Assembly (NCBI GenBank): GCA_900549445.1
Contig: UROS01000014.1
Coordinates: forward strand, 1 to 25,176
From: an uncultured Porphyromonadaceae bacterium
Lineage (GTDB): Bacteria; Bacteroidota; Bacteroidia; Bacteroidales; Muribaculaceae
Direction: 5' to 3'
Length of the DNA: 25,176 nt
The translations under genes and the position numbers were made by a program. A model generated the notes under the pieces. That model was not told the origin of the DNA. It saw only the letters and a list, made by a program, of their open reading frames with translations, and made no database searches. Shown in pieces: positions 6,225-15,131 of the stretch (its first letter is position 1; the number at the start of each line of letters is the position of its first letter).

Positions 6225-7910
6225 TCAGAGAATCGAAGCGATGTTGTATTTTGCGAACTCGAGATCCTTTGCGGCCTTGGCGGCGAGGGTGTTGTCGAGT
6301 TTGATGGCCTGACGGAGGTTGGAGGTGAGCATGTTCTCGTTGCCGGTGCGGGCGCCGAGGATAGCTGTCAGGTAGTAGGTGGTGGCATCGGGAGTGGCAA
6401 TGGCGGCGAGAGTCGACTTGGCCTTGCCGTAATCCTTGTTGAGGATCTGGGCGAGAGCGGCGTTGTTGCTCTTCGACGAGCCGAACGATTTCACTGCTGC
6501 GTTGAGGTCGCCCTGACGGAGATAGTAAACGCCGAGAGCGTCGCCGAGCTCCTCAAGACCGGCTGCCTTGCCGAATGCTGCGTTGGCTGCGCGGTAATCG
6601 TCGTTGACAAGGGCGATGAGACCCTGGTTCATCTGCGATTCAGGTGCGGAGGGCTCCAGACGGGCAGCTTTCTTGAACGATGCCATGGCTGCATCGTAGT
6701 CTTTCTGCTGATACTGCACTTTGCCGAGGTTGTTGAAGCCGCGGAAGTCGTTGGGGTGCAGGCGGGTGGCTGCGGTGTAGATGGCTTTCTTGCGGTTGAG
6801 GTCGTTGGTGAGGGTAGCGGCGTAGAGAAGTTCGTCAGCGCTCAGCGATGCGGGATCGCTGTCAACGAGACGGTTGATTTCCTCGTCGCTCTTGCCGATT
6901 ACGTTCACGCTTGCAGTGATGCGCGAGTAGCGGAGCTGCGGAAGGATTTCGTCGGCAAGCTGGTCGAACACGCTCGAGAGGTTGCGGATTTCGCGTTCGC
7001 GTTCCTCGGGGTCTTTATACATGGAGAGCACGCTGAGGATAAGATCTTTGTCCTGGATATTGCTTGCTGCAACCAGTTTCTGGAAGCCTTCCCAGTCCTC
7101 GGGAGTGAACTGAGCGGTGAGTTCGCCGAATTCAGTCACTTTGTCTTTCTTGAGCTGGTTCTTGAGATAGCTCTGGGTGTTTGTTTCGCGGTTCTCGGCC
7201 AGACGTGTGTTGAAGTCGAGCGCGCCTTCGGGCGATGCATACGACTGGATGTTGATTTCCTCGATCACACGTGAGGTGTCGCCGGCTGCGAGCTTGATGT
7301 CGCGGTTCAGACGGAGCACCTCGTCGCTGCGGAGCTCGCTCTCGCGGAGATTGGCCTGATTGATGAGGAAGTGGATGTCGGCCTGATATTTCTCGTTGAT
7401 GATGCGCTGGAACTTGTCGGGGGCGGTGGCGGGAGAAACGGTGCCGGCGTCGGCGAGTGCCGAGGTAGCCACAACGCCGTCGGCTACTTTCACGCGGGGA
7501 AGTGCGTATTTCTTGCTGCCCTGCTCAACCAGGAAGTCGAGGTAGAGTTCCGATTTCATCATCTCGGGTTTGTAGACGTAGTTTACGGGGATCGTAACCA
7601 TGCCGCCGCGTTCGAAAGAAACCACGGGATTGTTGCCGCGCACTTTCTCGCCCTGGAAAGTCATGGGAGCCGAAGCCTCTTCGGTGCCGTCAAAAACGAG
7701 GTAGGGAGTTACGGTTACAGAGGCGTTCTTTACGAAGAATTTCGAAGGAATGTTGGCCGATACGGTTGCGGGTACGTTCGGTCCTACCACTTCGAGCGGA
7801 TTCGGATTGACGCTGAAATAATCGGCCGCAAAAGGATTCATCTTTTTGCCGCATCCTGTCAGCACGAGTGCCGAGGCCATCAGGAGCGTGTAGCTTAACT
7901 TGCAGTTCAT
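6225..7910 (-). CDS. Outer-membrane TPR lipoprotein with OmpA-like segment
   Basis: 561 residues. The N-terminus MNCKLSYTLLMASALVLTGC-GKK is a lipoprotein signal with lipobox LTGC (lipidated Cys20). Residues ~25-160 form a beta-rich domain. A middle segment (about 175-345) contains INIQSYASPEGALDFNTRLAENRETNTQSYL, which looks like the peptidoglycan-binding part of OmpA-like proteins (SYASPEG...N..LA..R). From about residue 365 come tandem TPR-like helices (YQQKDYDAAMASFKKAARLEPSAPESQMNQGLIAL...). It is probably anchored in the outer membrane, facing the periplasm, as a structural or scaffold protein. A strong -7 box and a good terminator suggest an abundant single-gene transcript. The exact role is unknown. 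Confidence 0.85.
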   Translation of the reverse strand: MNCKLSYTLLMASALVLTGCGKKMNPFAADYFSVNPNPLEVVGPNVPATVSANIPSKFFVKNASVTVTPYLVFDGTEEASAPMTFQGEKVRGNNPVVSFERGGMVTIPVNYVYKPEMMKSELYLDFLVEQGSKKYALPRVKVADGVVATSALADAGTVSPATAPDKFQRIINEKYQADIHFLINQANLRESELRSDEVLRLNRDIKLAAGDTSRVIEEINIQSYASPEGALDFNTRLAENRETNTQSYLKNQLKKDKVTEFGELTAQFTPEDWEGFQKLVAASNIQDKDLILSVLSMYKDPEEREREIRNLSSVFDQLADEILPQLRYSRITASVNVIGKSDEEINRLVDSDPASLSADELLYAATLTNDLNRKKAIYTAATRLHPNDFRGFNNLGKVQYQQKDYDAAMASFKKAARLEPSAPESQMNQGLIALVNDDYRAANAAFGKAAGLEELGDALGVYYLRQGDLNAAVKSFGSSKSNNAALAQILNKDYGKAKSTLAAIATPDATTYYLTAILGARTGNENMLTSNLRQAIKLDNTLAAKAAKDLEFAKYNIASIL

Positions 7911-7977
7911 AAAGCTTGATTATGTAATAATGATGTTTTGGTTGCAGTTGAAACCGCGGGCGCTGAACCCGCATCTG

Positions 7978-7985
7978 CAAAGATA
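7978..7985 (-). promoter_or_regulatory. Promoter -7 box of the TPR lipoprotein gene
   Basis: TATCTTTG on the minus strand matches TAnnTTTG exactly, about 68 bp upstream of the ATG at 7910. The -33 region is not obvious. The resulting leader begins with a small GC hairpin (GCGGG/CCCGC, 7972-7968 with 7960-7956) that might protect the mRNA 5' end. Confidence 0.5.
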
Positions 7986-8047
7986 CGAAGAATAACCCGT
8001 TTCCGGCATACTTTTAACATCTTTTCTAAAACAGCAGTTCCGACGGC

Positions 8048-8091
8048 AAAAAGGTGCGACAGCGCCGCCCAAAATGCCGCGCTGCCGCACC
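8048..8091 (-). terminator. Terminator of the cobalamin-uptake operon
   Basis: On the minus strand a 13-bp stem (GGTGCGGCAGCGC/GCGCTGTCGCACC, one G-U pair; 8091-8079 with 8065-8053) is followed by TTTTT. It lies 25 bp after the stop of the 1101-residue surface protein and closes the B12 operon. Confidence 0.88.
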
Positions 8092-8116
8092 GGAATATAA
8101 AGAGAATATACTTGGC

Positions 8117-11100
8117 TTACTTCACAATTACCTTGCGGACTGAGCCGTCTTTCATCTTCACGATGTTGATGCCGATCCACGGAGTTTCAGACTTCACGCC
8201 CTGAAGATTGTAGTATACCTCGGGCTCCGCATTGCCGTCGGTGCCGTCGGTAATGCTGTCAATGGCAGAGGAGCCGCCTTCATTGTAGTAAAGTTTTTCC
8301 GCTTCGTTGTAGAGAACTTTCGGAGCGCCGAACACCGGATAGGGGTCAACGCCGATTTTCTGACCGAATGCGTCGCCGAGTTTGTAGGCAATCTCTCCGC
8401 TCTTCATCTGCTGTTCGGTCACTACTGTGTAGTCCTGCGTCCCGGCATAGTCCTTGATTGCGAAGGCGTTTTTGGTGTTGTCCTTAGCGCCTGACATACC
8501 TGAAATCGCGGCTGCATTGGCGTTATCTTCGATTTCACCGACGTTGAACACGTTGGTGATGTGGTCGCGGCCGTTCATGTAACCTCCCAGAATGCCTGCG
8601 TGATAGCCGGAGGAACTGATCTGTCCTGCGTTGTAGCAGTTGGAGATACTCGTGTTAGCCTGATATGTTCTGCCTGCGATGCCGCCTACGAAATTGTCGG
8701 AGCCGCTTACTGAAGCGTAGTTCGCGCAGGTGTCGACGCTTGCATAATCGTTGAGGTAGCCAGCGATACCACCCACGTAGCCGGTGCCTTTCACGGAGCC
8801 ATAGACAGTTATTCCGGTGATTTTAGCAGGTGCAGCCGCAGTGCCGCGGACAGCTCCGAAGAGTCCGGCATTATTTGAGGAGACGTTTACGTACAGACCG
8901 CTTACCTTGTGACCGCAACCGTTGAAGGTGCCTGCGAAGTTTTTCGAAGAAGTGCCGACAGGAGTCCACAGATAGTCGCCGAGGTCGATGTCGGAGTCAA
9001 GACGGGCGTTTGATGCCGTGTTTCCTTCGTTGACGTATGCTGCATACCAGGCAAGTTCCTCGGGGGATTCAATTATGTAGAAGCCTGCGCCGTTCTGCAC
9101 GGGTTCCTTCGTTGTAGTGCCGTCCCAAGCACCGGGAGCCTCTACCATGGCGATATCGAATTTCTGTAGATCGGCGGTAGCGTCCTCAGTGATTTCGTAA
9201 TCGTGGCGGAAGCACCGGTAGCCTGCTTTCGAGGCTACGACGGTGTATGTTCCGTAAGTGCCGGTGTATAATCCGTCGCTGCCGGGCTGAAGAGGGTTAC
9301 CCCTATATAAAAGTTCGATGTCAGCCCCCTCGGTGTCGCAGACAAGTTCGATATTGAAATTGCGCACGGCAGTAAGGGGAATGCTGACGGCGGGAATGGC
9401 GCTGAAGTAGGTTTTGTGAGCCACTGCCGTGAAGTTGGCGTTTCGTCCGGTCTCGGGATTGATGAGACGGTGGTTGCCTATGGGATCACCGTAACCGTTT
9501 ACCTGGATTACGCCTTCGGTAAGGTCGAAAGTTGGCTGAGCAGTCACGTCGAGGTCGGCGGGAACGGTTACTTTCACAGCCTGTGCAGATGCAGCGGAGC
9601 CAAAGGTATACTGGTTCTTGCCGAGTACGAGCGAAGTTCCGTTGGGGATGCCGTTGTAGGTGACGTAAGCCGACATGTTGTAAATTCCTGCGAGCTTGTT
9701 GGCGGGATGGCGGAGACCCGAATACTGGATTTTTATCTCGTCACCGGGTTGGAAAATCCTGCTGCCCGGACGTGTCTCATTGCTGATTTCGCGTGAGCAG
9801 GTCTTGGCTGTCAACACCTGATATGTCGATTTACCTGCGGCGTCGGTAAGGCGCACGATCTGGCGTCCCTCTTTCAGGAGTACGGTGTAGGTGCCGTCGC
9901 CGTTGTCAGTGGCGCCCTCGCTGCCGAAGCCGCTGTAGGATGCAGCATGCTCGCCTATGGTGGGATAGGCGATGCTGATGTCGGCCACTCCCTCCGCCGT
10001 GAAGGTGTAGGGGTAACCCTCTTCGGTGTCGAGATAGTAAAAGACGTCGTGTTCGGCGTCGACATATTTGCCCGCATCCTTCATGGTGTCGAGATTGTAT
10101 TTCTCGTTGATTGTCATTTCAGGCTTTGCCGCTGACTCTCCCTGACCTACGGTAATCACGTAGGCGGCGGTGTTTTCAGGCCATATCGCACCCCAGAATT
10201 CGCCTCCGAGGTATTCGTTCTTCTTTCCGTCGGAAGTGAAGTAGTTGAGGTTGATGGCATCGTAGGTGACGAGGACGATTGCCGTTCCGTTGCCCACGGC
10301 CGTGATGTCGGCCCACGCCGACCCCGGTTTCTGGCTGACGTTGATTACTCCCGTACTCGGTTTGCCGTCGAGACCCACAACCGTATAGTGGAAGTCAGGC
10401 TCGATGAAATAATTGTTGGTGGAATTGTCGGTGAGTTCCCAGGTGCGCATGGCGTGGGCCTTGAAAACATCACCCACGTTCATGTCCTTATAGCCGCGCT
10501 CGTTCACGTTCACGAAAATGTCGCCGGTCTCGTAGCCCTGATTTGAATTCACGTCGTGATTTACCGTTTTAGGGTTGCGGGCGGCATACATTTCGGAGGT
10601 GAAGGTAAGATCCGGTTGTTTCGCGGGGTCGGAGCTTACGGTGAAGTATCCTCCGTGGGAGAGTCCGCCCTCTTTCCAGGTACGGTAATTGTAGACCGAA
10701 TTCTCCGGGAGACGGTAGGTAATGACCTTGCTGCCGTTTTTCGTTTCGGTTGCCGAAGGCTCGGCAATAATGAAGTCGACGTAGTGGGCTTTCTTTGTAC
10801 CGAGCTGTATTTCAGCGTCTTCGGGAATGGTGACCGTTACTTCTGCAGCCTTTACCATCGCGCCCGACACAGTTGCGTTATAGGTCAGTGTGCCCCCTTT
10901 TGTCATTGTCAGATAACCCTCGTCGGAATGCTCTTTGCTCGGAATGAATTCAGCATAATAGCTGCAGCCGTTTAAAGCGAGGAAAGTATTGCGCCCGGCT
11001 GTCACGCTGTTGCCGGGAGTCTGGACAACCTTTTCGCCGTCGCGGGTGGTGACCTCAACTCTGAACGTGTAGTCGCCGTCGGCTACCGACCAGGTGGTGT

Positions 11101-11422
11101 TGTCAGCGTTGCGGTTTGTGCAGTAGGCGGTGCAGGTGAGCACGCTGAACTGTGTGTTGGAGCCGTTTATCTCAATGTCGATGTTTCCGTTCACGGTAGT
11201 TCCGTCGGTACCGTATGCGGTCAGTGTATAGCTGCCGTCGGAGGCATTGAATGTATAGGCTCTGCTTTGTGGCGAGCCTGTCTCGATATTATCGCCTGAA
11301 CTTTTCGAAGTCAGCGTCATAGTGGGTGACACCGCGTTCATCGTTACCTTTACTTCCGTAGCCAAGGCCGTGGAGAAGGCTGCCAAAGTAAGGAACGTTG
11401 TTAGAATAGTTTTGGTTTTCAT
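8117..11422 (-). CDS. Giant GLUG-type secreted surface protein in the B12 operon
   Basis: 1101 residues. The signal peptide is MKTKTILTTFLTLAAFSTALA with no lipobox cysteine. A long series of beta-sandwich-like segments follows. Near residue 700 a PEGA-like strand motif (NFNIELVCDTEGADIELLYRGN, then YTVVASKAGYRC) is visible. From about 790 the pattern ESPEELAWYAAYVNEG ... GTFNGCGHKVSGLYVN leads into GLUG-like repeats at about 870-975 (VGGIAGYLND, VGGIAGRTYQ, AGILGGYMNG). The last 32 residues (YYNLQGVK...GSVRKVIVK) resemble the sorting tail of the upstream BtuG-like protein. It is the third gene of the riboswitch operon, 37 bp after the propeller gene. By position it may bind or present corrinoids at the cell surface. 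The sequence alone does not prove this. Confidence 0.8.
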   Translation of the reverse strand: MKTKTILTTFLTLAAFSTALATEVKVTMNAVSPTMTLTSKSSGDNIETGSPQSRAYTFNASDGSYTLTAYGTDGTTVNGNIDIEINGSNTQFSVLTCTAYCTNRNADNTTWSVADGDYTFRVEVTTRDGEKVVQTPGNSVTAGRNTFLALNGCSYYAEFIPSKEHSDEGYLTMTKGGTLTYNATVSGAMVKAAEVTVTIPEDAEIQLGTKKAHYVDFIIAEPSATETKNGSKVITYRLPENSVYNYRTWKEGGLSHGGYFTVSSDPAKQPDLTFTSEMYAARNPKTVNHDVNSNQGYETGDIFVNVNERGYKDMNVGDVFKAHAMRTWELTDNSTNNYFIEPDFHYTVVGLDGKPSTGVINVSQKPGSAWADITAVGNGTAIVLVTYDAINLNYFTSDGKKNEYLGGEFWGAIWPENTAAYVITVGQGESAAKPEMTINEKYNLDTMKDAGKYVDAEHDVFYYLDTEEGYPYTFTAEGVADISIAYPTIGEHAASYSGFGSEGATDNGDGTYTVLLKEGRQIVRLTDAAGKSTYQVLTAKTCSREISNETRPGSRIFQPGDEIKIQYSGLRHPANKLAGIYNMSAYVTYNGIPNGTSLVLGKNQYTFGSAASAQAVKVTVPADLDVTAQPTFDLTEGVIQVNGYGDPIGNHRLINPETGRNANFTAVAHKTYFSAIPAVSIPLTAVRNFNIELVCDTEGADIELLYRGNPLQPGSDGLYTGTYGTYTVVASKAGYRCFRHDYEITEDATADLQKFDIAMVEAPGAWDGTTTKEPVQNGAGFYIIESPEELAWYAAYVNEGNTASNARLDSDIDLGDYLWTPVGTSSKNFAGTFNGCGHKVSGLYVNVSSNNAGLFGAVRGTAAAPAKITGITVYGSVKGTGYVGGIAGYLNDYASVDTCANYASVSGSDNFVGGIAGRTYQANTSISNCYNAGQISSSGYHAGILGGYMNGRDHITNVFNVGEIEDNANAAAISGMSGAKDNTKNAFAIKDYAGTQDYTVVTEQQMKSGEIAYKLGDAFGQKIGVDPYPVFGAPKVLYNEAEKLYYNEGGSSAIDSITDGTDGNAEPEVYYNLQGVKSETPWIGINIVKMKDGSVRKVIVK

Positions 11423-11459
11423 TGTTATGTGATTGGTTTATTATTGTCGGGAAGGTCTG

Positions 11460-12740
11460 TTATTGTTCTCTAAGAATGAATTTGCGTCCGTTGCGGATGT
11501 AAATCTGTCCGGGCTGCGGATTGGTCACGCGGATGCCCTGCAGGTTGTAGATGGGGCCGTCCTCTTCCTGGCTGTCGGCTATGATGTCGCCGATGCCCGA
11601 CTCGTCGGGGTTGAGGGCGAGGAAATGCCCCGGGTTGATGTACGTTCCGAACTTACCGAGCAGCTTCCCTTCGGGGTTCCACTGGTAGAGTGTGCCGCCT
11701 TCGGCGAAACCGGCCGCGTCGGTGCCGTAAATGTAACCGGTATAGGGATTCACGTAGATTCCGTAAGGACTGTCCATTTTTTTGATGTCGGCGAGCAGAG
11801 TGCCGGGCAGAGTGTTTTCGTAAACGCCGGATTTGCCTCCGGTTTCCATCACGTCAGCCGGGTCGATCGTCACGTAGTTGAATGCGTAATCGCCTGTTAT
11901 ATAGGAGTATCGTGAGCCTATGGCATAGAAATTGCCCTGCAGGTCTGCGGTGCTGTAGGTCGCGGCATAGTCGAGTTTCACGAAGCATTCCTCGTCGGGT
12001 TTCCCGTCTAAAACCGCCTGGCAGTCCATGATGATTGTGGCGGCGGAGACCTCGTAGTAGTCGCCGGGTGAGTTGATGCAGAGATACTGTCCGCTCTGCG
12101 ACATCTTGCCGTAGAGATTGATCTGGCCGGTGTCGACCGTGCGTTTCACCTTGAGGGTAGCGGCGTCGATTACCGTCACCGTCTGCTCGTAGTCGTGGTT
12201 TTCCTGAAAGGCGTAGCCGCCCGAGTTCGCCACGAAAAGACAGCCCTTGTAGAGGGCGATACCCTCCGGCTCGTAGCCCACCTCCACGGCATCAGCCACC
12301 TTGTAGTCGCTTACATCGATTTTAGCCACGAATCCTTTCTCGAATTCGCGCATGCCCTTCTTAGTCATGCACTCGTGGCCGTAGGAGGTGACATACACGT
12401 AATTGCCGTCCGACGCCAGCTTGCGGTTGTTGGGAACGTCCTCCGTTGCGGCCACTGCCTTCCCTGTCGGGTCGATGAACTGCACTATGTTCGACCAGTT
12501 CACCGCTATGGCTATCAGATTGTCGTTGACGCGGATGATGTCGTTGGGAGTGTCGCCGAGTTTGGCTTTGTTGACGTCGCGAAACCATTGGTTGCTGACT
12601 ATTTTCCCGTCCTCGAAATAGGTTATCTTGCCGTTGTCGGCCTGCCATGTGCCTTCGTTGAGCACGATGATTTTTTCTTTCGCAGCTGCGGTCACCGCCA
12701 GAGCCAGTACCCACAGAACAGTAAATGTCCGTTTAAGCAT
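11460..12740 (-). CDS. btuG: BtuG-like surface beta-propeller, cobalamin capture
   Basis: 426 residues. The signal peptide MLKRTFTVLWVLALAVTAAA-KEK lacks a lipobox. The body shows YncE/DUF5074-style propeller blades with recurring patterns (NDIIRVNDNLIAIAVNWSNIVQFIDPTGKAV, YVYVTSYG, GIALYKGCLFVANSGG, VIDAATLKVKRTVDTGQ, YGIYVNPYTGYIYGTDAAGF). The C-terminus carries a YNLQGIRVTNPQPGQIYIRNGRKF tail typical of secreted Bacteroidales proteins. In Bacteroides, BtuG is a surface lipoprotein propeller that binds B12 with very high affinity and sits on BtuB. This gene starts 5 bp after the receptor gene under a cobalamin riboswitch, which strongly supports the same role. Unlike that model, anchoring here must use the C-terminal tail. 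Confidence 0.85.
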   Translation of the reverse strand: MLKRTFTVLWVLALAVTAAAKEKIIVLNEGTWQADNGKITYFEDGKIVSNQWFRDVNKAKLGDTPNDIIRVNDNLIAIAVNWSNIVQFIDPTGKAVAATEDVPNNRKLASDGNYVYVTSYGHECMTKKGMREFEKGFVAKIDVSDYKVADAVEVGYEPEGIALYKGCLFVANSGGYAFQENHDYEQTVTVIDAATLKVKRTVDTGQINLYGKMSQSGQYLCINSPGDYYEVSAATIIMDCQAVLDGKPDEECFVKLDYAATYSTADLQGNFYAIGSRYSYITGDYAFNYVTIDPADVMETGGKSGVYENTLPGTLLADIKKMDSPYGIYVNPYTGYIYGTDAAGFAEGGTLYQWNPEGKLLGKFGTYINPGHFLALNPDESGIGDIIADSQEEDGPIYNLQGIRVTNPQPGQIYIRNGRKFILREQ

Positions 12741-12745
12741 ATTCT

Positions 12746-14746
12746 TTATTTTTTTGATTTGTTTCCAATTGTATACGACAGCGTGAACCGGAAACTGCGT
12801 CCCGGCATCGGGTAGCGCGGTATGTGTTCATACTGAACGTCGAACAGGTCATTCACCTCCATCGAGGCGGTAAACCGTTTCCATGAGCCGGTGACCTTGA
12901 CATCGACGTTGTTGTAGGGTTTGAGCACGTCCTCCGGGTCGGCGTACGACCACATGCGCTCCCCGACGTGCAGTTCCGACACCGTCAGCGAAAGTGTGCG
13001 CCACGACACTATCCCCGTCAATCCGCACGAAAATTTCGGCGAGTAGCAGATAGGCTTGTCGTAGCTCTCTTTCTCCGGGTCGGTGCGGTTCACGTCGTGT
13101 TGCAGCGTGAACGACGTCAGCAGTGAGAATGTCCAGTCGCCTGTCATATACTGCCCCTGTACCGTGGCGTTGAGACCCCGGCAGTAGGTCTTGCCGTAGT
13201 TCATCATAGTCCACGTGTAGGTGCCTTTGAGCGGCAGACACACTATCCGGTTCTCTATATGGTTTATGTAGGCGTCGGCCTGCACCGTGGCGAGCCAGTG
13301 GCGCGACATGTAGTTGTACTCCGCTCCGATGTTCCATTGCTTCGTATTCTCGGGCTTGAGATTGCGGTTGCCCGACTGCGTGTAATACAGGTCGTTGAGT
13401 GTGGGAACACGGAATATGTCCTTGTACCACGCCCGCAGGGTCAGGCGGCGCCAGGTGTAGCCCAGCGACACAGCCGGCGTGAATTTATGCAGCGGGTCGG
13501 CGGCTCCCGTTTTCAGCCGGGTGTGATCCCTGTAGTGCTGAAACAGCACCGACGACGCCAGGCGGAAGCCCCGCCAATCCATCTGCAGCGCTCCTACGGC
13601 TTTCTGGTCGAGGCGGCGCACCGGACTGAACCGCTTTAGGTCGGCGTCGAGCCACGACATGCGCGCATCGTAGCTCACGTTGACATACGCCCACGGAAAC
13701 AGTCGCGCCGTATAGGCCGCCGAGGCGTAGGCATCGTTCTGATAATAGTGATTGTCGACCTTCGCTGTATTCTGGTTCTCAGGATAATCGGTTTTGTATC
13801 TGAGATACTCGTGGGCGTATTTCATGTTGAATTTCACGGAGTGCCTGCTGCCGAAACGGTGCTGCCACGATGCCTGCGCGAAAAAATCGGTGTCCCATTC
13901 GCGTCCTATGTTGGTGTACTTGTCCGACAGGCGCCTCACTATGCCTCCCGGACAGCCGCGCTCCGACACGTAGCAATACACGTGCGACGCGAATCCGCCC
14001 TTGAACAGAGCACCTTCTATCCTGAAATACTCTATGTCCGAGTTCTTGCGGCGTCCCACTGTATCCTCGTATTCCGACCTGTATCTGAACGGATAGTCAC
14101 CCTTTGAGTTGAGATATTCTCCGTCGATAAACGCACTCCACCCGTTACGGCTCAGCTGCGCGTTCACCCTTCCGCGGTAGGAGTGGAACGACCCCGCTCC
14201 CGCAAGCACCGTCAGCGAGTCGCTCGTCGGGCGCCGCGTCTGCATGTAGACCGTCGCGCCAGAGGCATATTCCGATGCCGACTGACACGTTTCCAGTTTG
14301 TTGGCGTTGTAGAGCGAAACGGATTCGAGGGTAGAGAGCGAGAATTTGCCCAGGTCGACCGTTCCGTTCTGCGCGTTGGTGATCCGGATGCCGTCAATGT
14401 ACACCCCTACGTGCTGGGAGCCGAGCGACCTGACGTTTATGGTCTTGAGGCCGCCCAGCCCTCCGTAATCCTTTATCTGCACTCCCGCAAAATACTTAAG
14501 GGCATCGGCTATCGACGTTGACGAGAGCGACTGGAGTTTCTGACCCGACAGGGTCTGCACCGTTGCAAGCGGCTTCCGCACCGCCGTAACCTCCACACCC
14601 TTCAGCACGAGGGTAGAGTCTTCAGGTTCGGGTTCCGCCGCCCGGGCGCTCGGCGCCCAGCCGATAACTGCCATGAGGAGCAGCAGCACCGTCCGGCAAC
14701 AGGGAATATGTAGAAATATCTTTGGCATAAACAGGAAGTTTTTCAT
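12746..14746 (-). CDS. btuB: BtuB-like TonB-dependent cobalamin receptor
   Basis: 666 residues; imports cobalamin across the outer membrane using TonB energy. The signal peptide ends near ARA-A (about residue 36). A TonB-box-like GVEVTA lies at 50-55. The plug domain (about 55-165) includes SIADALKYFAGVQIKDYGGLGGLKTINVRSLGSQHVGVYIDGIR. The rest is a 22-strand-type barrel, with the receptor motifs FRVPTLNDLYYTQSGNRNLKPENTKQWNIGAEY and the terminal aromatic strand FRFTLSYTIGNK. The length is close to BtuB rather than SusC. The cobalamin riboswitch and a terminator lie directly upstream, and the BtuG-like gene follows by 5 bp, making this the first gene of the B12 operon. ATG 14746 is used; an ATG six codons later is an alternative. 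Confidence 0.92.
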   Translation of the reverse strand: MKNFLFMPKIFLHIPCCRTVLLLLMAVIGWAPSARAAEPEPEDSTLVLKGVEVTAVRKPLATVQTLSGQKLQSLSSTSIADALKYFAGVQIKDYGGLGGLKTINVRSLGSQHVGVYIDGIRITNAQNGTVDLGKFSLSTLESVSLYNANKLETCQSASEYASGATVYMQTRRPTSDSLTVLAGAGSFHSYRGRVNAQLSRNGWSAFIDGEYLNSKGDYPFRYRSEYEDTVGRRKNSDIEYFRIEGALFKGGFASHVYCYVSERGCPGGIVRRLSDKYTNIGREWDTDFFAQASWQHRFGSRHSVKFNMKYAHEYLRYKTDYPENQNTAKVDNHYYQNDAYASAAYTARLFPWAYVNVSYDARMSWLDADLKRFSPVRRLDQKAVGALQMDWRGFRLASSVLFQHYRDHTRLKTGAADPLHKFTPAVSLGYTWRRLTLRAWYKDIFRVPTLNDLYYTQSGNRNLKPENTKQWNIGAEYNYMSRHWLATVQADAYINHIENRIVCLPLKGTYTWTMMNYGKTYCRGLNATVQGQYMTGDWTFSLLTSFTLQHDVNRTDPEKESYDKPICYSPKFSCGLTGIVSWRTLSLTVSELHVGERMWSYADPEDVLKPYNNVDVKVTGSWKRFTASMEVNDLFDVQYEHIPRYPMPGRSFRFTLSYTIGNKSKK

Positions 14747-14770
14747 TGCGCTCGCTCGAGCCGTTCATCT

Positions 14771-14808
14771 GAAAAAAGAAATCCCGGTGCGAAAACTACG
14801 CATCGGGG
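14771..14808 (-). terminator. Riboswitch-controlled intrinsic terminator before btuB
   Basis: On the minus strand CCCGATGCG (14807-14799) pairs with CGCACCGGG (14791-14783), with one mismatch, and is followed by ATTTCTTTTTT. It ends 25 bp before the btuB ATG and is the likely off-state of the cobalamin riboswitch expression platform. Confidence 0.7.
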
Positions 14809-14836
14809 TCTACAGGCTGCATTACAAAATTCCCTT

Positions 14837-14855
14837 CCATTGGCTCTGCCAATGG
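14837..14855 (-). promoter_or_regulatory. Hairpin in the cobalamin riboswitch expression platform
   Basis: A perfect 8-bp stem CCATTGGC/GCCAATGG with a 3-nt loop lies between the aptamer and the terminator. It could be an insulating stem or part of the switch. No U-tract follows, so it is not itself a terminator. Confidence 0.45.
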
Positions 14856-14913
14856 TTGAATGTAAAGTCAGATGCTTTTCCGTGATCCCGCGGGCGCAAA
14901 CACATTATATATA

Positions 14914-15074
14914 ATAAGCGGGTCTTCTGACTTATCCCGGTTTCTTTTGAGCCTTCCCGGCCTTCCCGGCCAGTGGCTGATTGTAAAAGAAACCTTTTGC
15001 GGGGGGAATTACAGCAGCGGGTACTGTCACGGATTCTCACCGTGTTCCTATGGCAACTCTTCGCCAACGCTTAT
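14914..15074 (-). ncRNA. Cobalamin (B12) riboswitch
   Basis: The minus strand shows the conserved cobalamin aptamer elements in order: GCCATAGGAACACGGTGAGAATCCGTGACAG, then CCCGCTGCTGTAATTC, then GCCACTGGCCGGGAAGG, and the B12-box-like AAGTCAGAAGACC at the 3' end. The closing P1 helix is visible as ATAAGCG/CGCTTAT (15074-15068 with 14920-14914). It precedes a BtuB-like receptor gene, the usual target. B12 binding would be expected to favour the downstream terminator, so that the operon is off when B12 is abundant. Confidence 0.95.
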
Positions 15075-15083
15075 TTCCGATTG

Positions 15084-15091
15084 CAAATTTA
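15084..15091 (-). promoter_or_regulatory. Promoter -7 box of the B12 operon
   Basis: TAAATTTG on the minus strand matches TAnnTTTG exactly, and the predicted start (about 15078) falls right at the 5' end of the riboswitch P1 stem. No clear -33 box; the region upstream is occupied by the foldback element. Confidence 0.6.
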
Positions 15092-15131
15092 AGAAAAAAT
15101 TTCCGATTCCCGGCATTTCCCTTCCGGAACC

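Noticed and set aside
6222..7274. 350-codon plus-strand frame
   Set aside because: Antisense shadow of the TPR lipoprotein gene. It begins inside the terminator side of that gene and shows no family signal.
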